Below, one piece after another: positions 61,049-64,000 of a DNA stretch of 64,000 nt. The notes below the pieces were generated by a model. It saw only the letters and a program-made list of their open reading frames with translations, was not told the origin of the DNA and did no database searches. Position numbers and translations under genes: made by a program. Positions within the stretch are counted from its first letter, which is position 1. Every line of letters begins with the position of its first letter. The DNA is from G965220075 sp965220075 (GTDB lineage Bacteria; Chloroflexota; UBA11872), in assembly GCA_965220075.1 (NCBI GenBank), contig OZ244806.1, positions 1,426,001 through 1,490,000 on the forward strand, in the 5' to 3' direction.

Positions 61049-61602
61049 GGGAGGCCCGCGCCCGTCCCGGCGAGGTGGTCGTGCTGTTCAGCGATGAGGC
61101 CAGCTTCTATCGCCAGCCCGGCCAGGCCTGGCTGTGGGCCCGGCTGGGGCGGCGCCAGCCCCGGCTGCCCTACGCGCAGCGGGCCAACACCTGTATGCGG
61201 GTGGTGGGCGTGCTGGACGCGAGTTCCGGTCGCGTGCAGACCTGGGACTTCAACCGTCTCACAGCAGCCCGCCTGCGCCAGTGCTGGCTGCAGGCCGCGC
61301 GCCAATACCCCGACGCACAGAATATCTATCTGGTCATGGACAATTGGCCGGTCCATTTCCATCCCACCGCGCTGGACGCTCTGGCGCAGGACCCCCGCTT
61401 GCAACTCATCCGCCTCCCGACCTACGCCCCCTGGCTCAATCCGATTGAGAAGCTCTGGCGGCTGGTCCGCCAGCGGGTCACCCACGCCCACCCCTGGAGT
61501 GCCGACTTCGCGCACTTCCAAGACCAAGTGCGGGCGCACCTGCGCGCCTTTCAGCAGGACTCGCCCGGCCTGCTCACCTATGTAGGCTTAGTTCCTCAAT
61601 GA
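61033..61602 (+). CDS. IS630-family transposase, catalytic (DDE) frame
   Basis: 189 residues with the catalytic core. Acidic residues are in VVLFSDEASFYRQPGQAWLW, IYLVMDNWPVHFHPTA and RLPTYAPWLNPIEKLWRLVR (the D-D-E triad of the Tc1/mariner-IS630 superfamily). The GTG at 61033 could start it, but expression as a fusion with the first frame through the A6 run is more likely. Confidence 0.9.
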   Translation: MEQALREARARPGEVVVLFSDEASFYRQPGQAWLWARLGRRQPRLPYAQRANTCMRVVGVLDASSGRVQTWDFNRLTAARLRQCWLQAARQYPDAQNIYLVMDNWPVHFHPTALDALAQDPRLQLIRLPTYAPWLNPIEKLWRLVRQRVTHAHPWSADFAHFQDQVRAHLRAFQQDSPGLLTYVGLVPQ

Positions 61603-61708
61603 CCATCGGGTCGGGCCACTGCCCACGACCGCTAGTCTTAGAGTTGTTGGTCGCGGCTGAGAACTAAGCTAGACTAAGTCCAGCTTACCTGAACACGGAG
61701 CGGTCGCC

Positions 61709-61942
61709 ATGCAGGTCAACATGCATGAAGCCAAGACGCAACTCTCCCGGCTTGCGGAGCGCGCCTGGCAAGGGGAGGACGTGGTCATCGCCAAGGCCGG
61801 GAAGCCGTATCTGAGGCTGGTGCCGTATCGGGAGGGCGCCAGGCGGCGTACGCTGGGCGAATTGAAAGGGCAGATCTGGATCGCTCCGGACTTCGATGAG
61901 ACGCCGCAAGAGGTGATAGACGCGTTCGAGGGCAACGCGTGA
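61709..61942 (+). CDS. Phd/YefM-family antitoxin
   Basis: A 77-residue antitoxin: MQVNMHEAKTQLSRLAERAW then VVIAKAGKPYLRLVPY, the family DNA-binding half, and an acidic C-terminus (DFDETPQEVIDAF) that should block the toxin. ATG at 61709 follows ACGGAGCGG. The stop overlaps the toxin start as GTGA. It is only about 36% identical by eye to the antitoxin at 1863-2087, so the two modules are not recent copies. Confidence 0.9.
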   Translation: MQVNMHEAKTQLSRLAERAWQGEDVVIAKAGKPYLRLVPYREGARRRTLGELKGQIWIAPDFDETPQEVIDAFEGNA

Positions 61943-62319
61943 CGCGGCTTTTGCTGGATACGCACGTGCTGCTGTGGGCGCTGGCTGGCGATCCGAAGCT
62001 CGGTGGAGACGCGCGCCTCGCGGTCGCCGACCCGCGCAACGACGTGTTCGTCAGCGCGGTCAGCGTATGGGAGATCGCGATCAAACGCGCCCTGGGGAAG
62101 CTCAAGGTCCCGGACAGTCTGGTCGCGACAATTGCCGGGACTGGCTTCAGGGAGCTGCCGGTCACGTTCTTTCACGCTGAGCTGGCGGGCAGTCTTCCTC
62201 CGCGTCACAACGACCCCTTCGACCGGATGCTTGTGGCGCAGGCCCAGGCCGATGGACTCGTATTAGTCACGGCCGACGTCAATATTCCCCGCTACGGCGT
62301 GCGTACGCTGTCCGTCTAG
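61939..62319 (+). CDS. PIN-domain ribonuclease toxin (VapC-type)
   Basis: A 126-residue PIN toxin: LLLDTHVLLWALAGDPKL with the first Asp, VSVWEIAIKRALGKL with the Glu, HNDPFDRMLVAQAQ with the third acidic block and LVTADVNIPRY at the end. It is a predicted Mg-dependent RNase. GTG start overlapping the antitoxin stop by 4 nt. The DTHVLLWAL opening is the form commonly paired with Phd/YefM antitoxins. Confidence 0.92.
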   Translation: MTRLLLDTHVLLWALAGDPKLGGDARLAVADPRNDVFVSAVSVWEIAIKRALGKLKVPDSLVATIAGTGFRELPVTFFHAELAGSLPPRHNDPFDRMLVAQAQADGLVLVTADVNIPRYGVRTLSV

Positions 62320-62478
62320 GCTACGCGCATCGCCCCTGAAGGCGCAGCCGATAGGGAACCGCAGAAGCCCCGTATCACCCGATGCTGTCGTCGGTCACTC
62401 AGGCGCCGCGACCTCTCGTGATCGGCCAGCGCGGCCCGCGGCGGTGGCAGAATGCGGGGGCCGCCCGGGGAGACCGCC

Positions 62479-62949
62479 ATGAAGTACACCTGCCAGATCG
62501 TCATCGATTTGCCGCGCCGGCGCGTGGTCGAGCTGTTCGATGATCCCGCGAACCTTCCGAAGTGGATGACGGGGCTGCAGACCTTCGAGCACGTGAGCGG
62601 CGAGCCGGGTCGGCCCGGCGCCAAGTCGCGCCTGGTCTTCGAGCAAGACGACGGGCGCGTCGAGATGATCGAAACCATCACCCGCCGTGACTTGCCCGAC
62701 GAATTCGCCGGAACCTACGAGACTGACGGCGCCTGGAACAGCATCGAGAACCGCTTCATAGAAGAGGGTCCCGCCGCGACCCGCTGGGTGGCCCGGAATG
62801 AGTTCGAGTTCGGCGGATTCATGCGGATTGCGGCGTTCTTCATGCGGCCGGCCTTCTCGCGTCATTCGTTGAAGTTCATGCGCGCCTTCAAGGATTTCGC
62901 CGAGTCCGCGGCGGCTGAACCGGCGACAGACCCGGCGGGCAAGCTGTAG
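62479..62949 (+). CDS. SRPBCC (START/polyketide-cyclase-like) domain protein
   Basis: A 156-residue helix-grip protein. It opens CQIVIDLPRRRVVELFDDPA with LPKWMTGLQTFEHVSGEPG, then SRLVFEQDDGRVEMIETI and WVARNEFEFGG, ending in the long helix (KFMRAFKDFAESA) that closes the ligand cavity. SRPBCC proteins bind hydrophobic ligands; no specific ligand can be named. ATG at 62479 is chosen over the upstream start at 62452. Confidence 0.82.
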   Translation: MKYTCQIVIDLPRRRVVELFDDPANLPKWMTGLQTFEHVSGEPGRPGAKSRLVFEQDDGRVEMIETITRRDLPDEFAGTYETDGAWNSIENRFIEEGPAATRWVARNEFEFGGFMRIAAFFMRPAFSRHSLKFMRAFKDFAESAAAEPATDPAGKL

Positions 62950-63008
62950 CTGGGTTCGGCAAGCCGTCCTCGTTGCGCCGCGCCTGACCCGAACCGAGGC
63001 GCAGGGCT

Positions 63009-63344
63009 CTACGCCGCGTCGTCCTCCACGACTACCGCCGTGCCGTAGGCCAGCATCTCGGCCGCGCCGCCCATGACGACCGACGTAGTGAACCGCACGC
63101 TGAGGACGGCGTTGGCGCCGAGCTCTTCGGCCTGGGCGACCATTCGGTCCAGGGCCTGCTCGCGGCTTTCGGCCAGCAGCTTGGCGTACTCGTGAATCTC
63201 GCCCCCCACGATGTTACGCAGGCTGGCCATGATGTCCTTGCCCACGTGGCGCGCGCGTATGGCGTTGCCGCTCGCCAATCCAAGCGAACGCACGACGCGC
63301 GTGCCGGCGATAGTGGCGCCGGAGACGACAAATGCTTGATTCAT
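63009..63344 (-). CDS. YbjQ/UPF0145 family protein
   Basis: A 111-residue protein of the YbjQ family (heavy-metal-binding-like fold, forms pentamers). Conserved parts are LGLASGNAIRARHVGKDIMA, NIVGGEIHEYAKLLAESREQ and AEELGANAVLSVRFTTS. Function is not established. Its ATG overlaps the stop of the upstream small membrane protein gene by 4 nt (ATGA), so the two are translated together. Confidence 0.92.
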   Translation of the reverse strand: MNQAFVVSGATIAGTRVVRSLGLASGNAIRARHVGKDIMASLRNIVGGEIHEYAKLLAESREQALDRMVAQAEELGANAVLSVRFTTSVVMGGAAEMLAYGTAVVVEDDAA

Positions 63345-63562
63345 ACCTGTACGTCCTCGTACTTGTCGGTTTTGCGCTCAATCAGGCGCTTCCGCAAAAC
63401 CGTAGCAAACAGCACAACGAAACCGGCGGCCAGGGCGGCCAGCGCTATCTTGACTCCGATTGACTCAGAGTCATCGACGGCGATTTCGAACGCGGCGAAG
63501 CCGATCAGCGCCAGCAAGCCAAGCGTGAACAGCGCCCATCCGATCAACCGGCTCAATTGCAT
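63341..63562 (-). CDS. Small membrane protein with two hydrophobic segments
   Basis: A 73-residue protein: MQLSRLIGWALFTLGLLALI is the first membrane segment, a short acidic loop (VDDSES) follows, then VKIALAALAAGFVVLFATVL and a basic tail RKRLIERKTDKYED. No family recognised. ATG at 63562 is preferred for its GGGGGATCG ribosome site; a GTG at 63577 would add five residues. Co-translation with ybjQ suggests a functional link. Confidence 0.75.
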   Translation of the reverse strand: MQLSRLIGWALFTLGLLALIGFAAFEIAVDDSESIGVKIALAALAAGFVVLFATVLRKRLIERKTDKYEDVQV

Positions 63563-63577
63563 GGTTCGATCCCCCAC

Positions 63578-63893
63578 GCTTCACCTCCGCGTCGGCCGCA
63601 AGTCTGATTCGCCGAGCGTGCCCAGTCAACGCCTGTCGTGATCCGGGCAGTGGGTCTCTCTGACCAGCGCCCTTCCACCACTCCGGCTTGCCTGCCCGCG
63701 AGCTCGGGCAAGCAGGCGAACCGCCCGCCCTGTACTCGATACGGGATCGGAACCCAGGGGCCGCCGGCCGCTCGGAGTTCGTCGATTGGTGCGTGGTTGA
63801 ACTACTAAACAGCAGCCACAGGGCGCCCCAGCCTGGACTAAAGGGACCCGCTACCGACCGACAAGGTCAGGTGCGACGCTATAGTATGATTGG
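63578..63893. other. Intergenic region with inverted repeats
   Basis: About 315 nt with no convincing gene. 63686-63717 carries several overlapping inverted repeats (GCTTGCC with GGCAAGC; TGCCCG with CGGGCA; GCCTGC with GCAGGC), and 63716-63728 shares GCGAACCGCCCGC with the palindrome at 9481-9500. A TATAGT box lies at 63881 ahead of the last open frame. Confidence 0.5.
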
Positions 63894-64000
63894 ATGATGG
63901 TAGCCACTCTGCGCTTCGTGTTGACTGTGTCCAGGTGTCACACGAACCAGTACTTTGCCAGGAAGGCGCCGTTGTACGCCAGGCATGAGGTGCGTTGGTG
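63894..64000 (+). CDS. Partial open frame at right edge, unidentified
   Basis: From two adjacent ATG codons (63894, 63897) the frame stays open to the window end for about 35 codons (MMVATLRFVLTVSRCHTNQY then FARKAPLYARHEVRW). TATAGT at 63881 could be part of its promoter. The basic, aromatic composition would suit a transposase N-terminus, but the visible part is too short to assign. Confidence 0.3.
   Translation, partial: MMVATLRFVLTVSRCHTNQYFARKAPLYARHEVRW

Larger units (their letters stand above)
60490..61619 (+). mobile_element. IS630-type insertion sequence, apparently complete
   Basis: A 1130-bp element with 24-nt terminal inverted repeats, 60490-60513 and 61596-61619, differing at one position (GTGGCCCGACC-y-GATGGTCATTGA). 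Two overlapping frames encode the DDE transposase. The typical TA target duplication is not visible at either end (flanks ATCTG and TGCCC). It sits 4 nt after the stop of the membrane protein gene and 90 nt before a toxin-antitoxin pair. Confidence 0.88.

Noticed and set aside
1..64000. tRNA, rRNA and CRISPR arrays
   Set aside because: I scanned gaps for T-loop sequences (GGTTCGAATCC-like) and for regularly spaced repeats and found none; weak tRNAs could be missed by eye.

Overview
The window is GC-rich bacterial chromosome with compact, mostly well-behaved genes, frequent 4-nt stop/start overlaps (ATGA, GTGA), many GTG/TTG starts and TGA in regular use as a stop. Gene content (a dcw cluster headed by mraZ, larB/larC, DUF5069, DUF3179, three phytanoyl-CoA dioxygenase-type proteins, three Gfo/Idh/MocA oxidoreductases, a GH78 enzyme, several toxin-antitoxin modules) fits a free-living or host-associated member of the Chloroflexota, perhaps an environmental or sponge-type lineage. 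This placement is an inference; no rRNA or tRNA gene was seen.

Layout. 1-2124 (minus): a 3'-truncated nuclease-methylase and a Phd/PIN toxin-antitoxin pair with a palindromic operator. 2376-6809 (plus): two tandem PhyH-type oxygenases, a DUF5069 protein and a 3-hydroxyisobutyrate-dehydrogenase-like enzyme. 6999-9303 (minus): a methyltransferase, a decayed toxin-antitoxin locus and a Gfo/Idh protein. 9731-11014 (plus): an MFS transporter. 11103-28165 (minus) is the core block: promoter and MraZ operator, mraZ-rsmH-ftsL-ftsI-ftsW-murG-murC-murB-ftsQ-ftsA-ftsZ, then yggS-yggT-DUF167 and hisS-hisH-hisA-hisF-hisE. murE, murF, mraY and murD are absent from the cluster. 28248-36790 holds rnhA, two unknown genes and a tight minus-strand run (Lon-like, DUF3179, eno, larB, larC, repeat protein). 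36871-45150: rhodanese, MoeB-like protein, Gfo/Idh, LCP ligase, methyltransferase, CinA-like protein, an unknown protein and a TPP enzyme. 45245-54134: GH78, a TIM-barrel glycosidase-like protein, an EamA transporter, Gfo/Idh, a duplicated unknown and a ketopantoate-reductase-like enzyme. 54477-64000: a third PhyH, a lipid kinase, a CcdA/TlpA-type redox pair, a membrane protein, a complete IS630-type element, a second Phd/PIN pair, SRPBCC, YbjQ and a small membrane protein.

The most notable signal is a DUF3179 gene (34046-35074, minus) interrupted by one in-frame TGA exactly where the family normally has the first Cys of a CPLC motif, followed at suitable spacing by a perfect 6-bp hairpin. 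This is best read as a selenocysteine (UPLC) redox motif. Other points of interest are a Lon paralogue lacking both catalytic residues and a normal Walker B, a PhyH paralogue whose HxD iron motif reads HxA as in iron/2-oxoglutarate halogenases, a larC readable only from a CTG start, a strong hairpin in the mraZ-rsmH gap, and a clear MraZ operator next to a near-consensus promoter.
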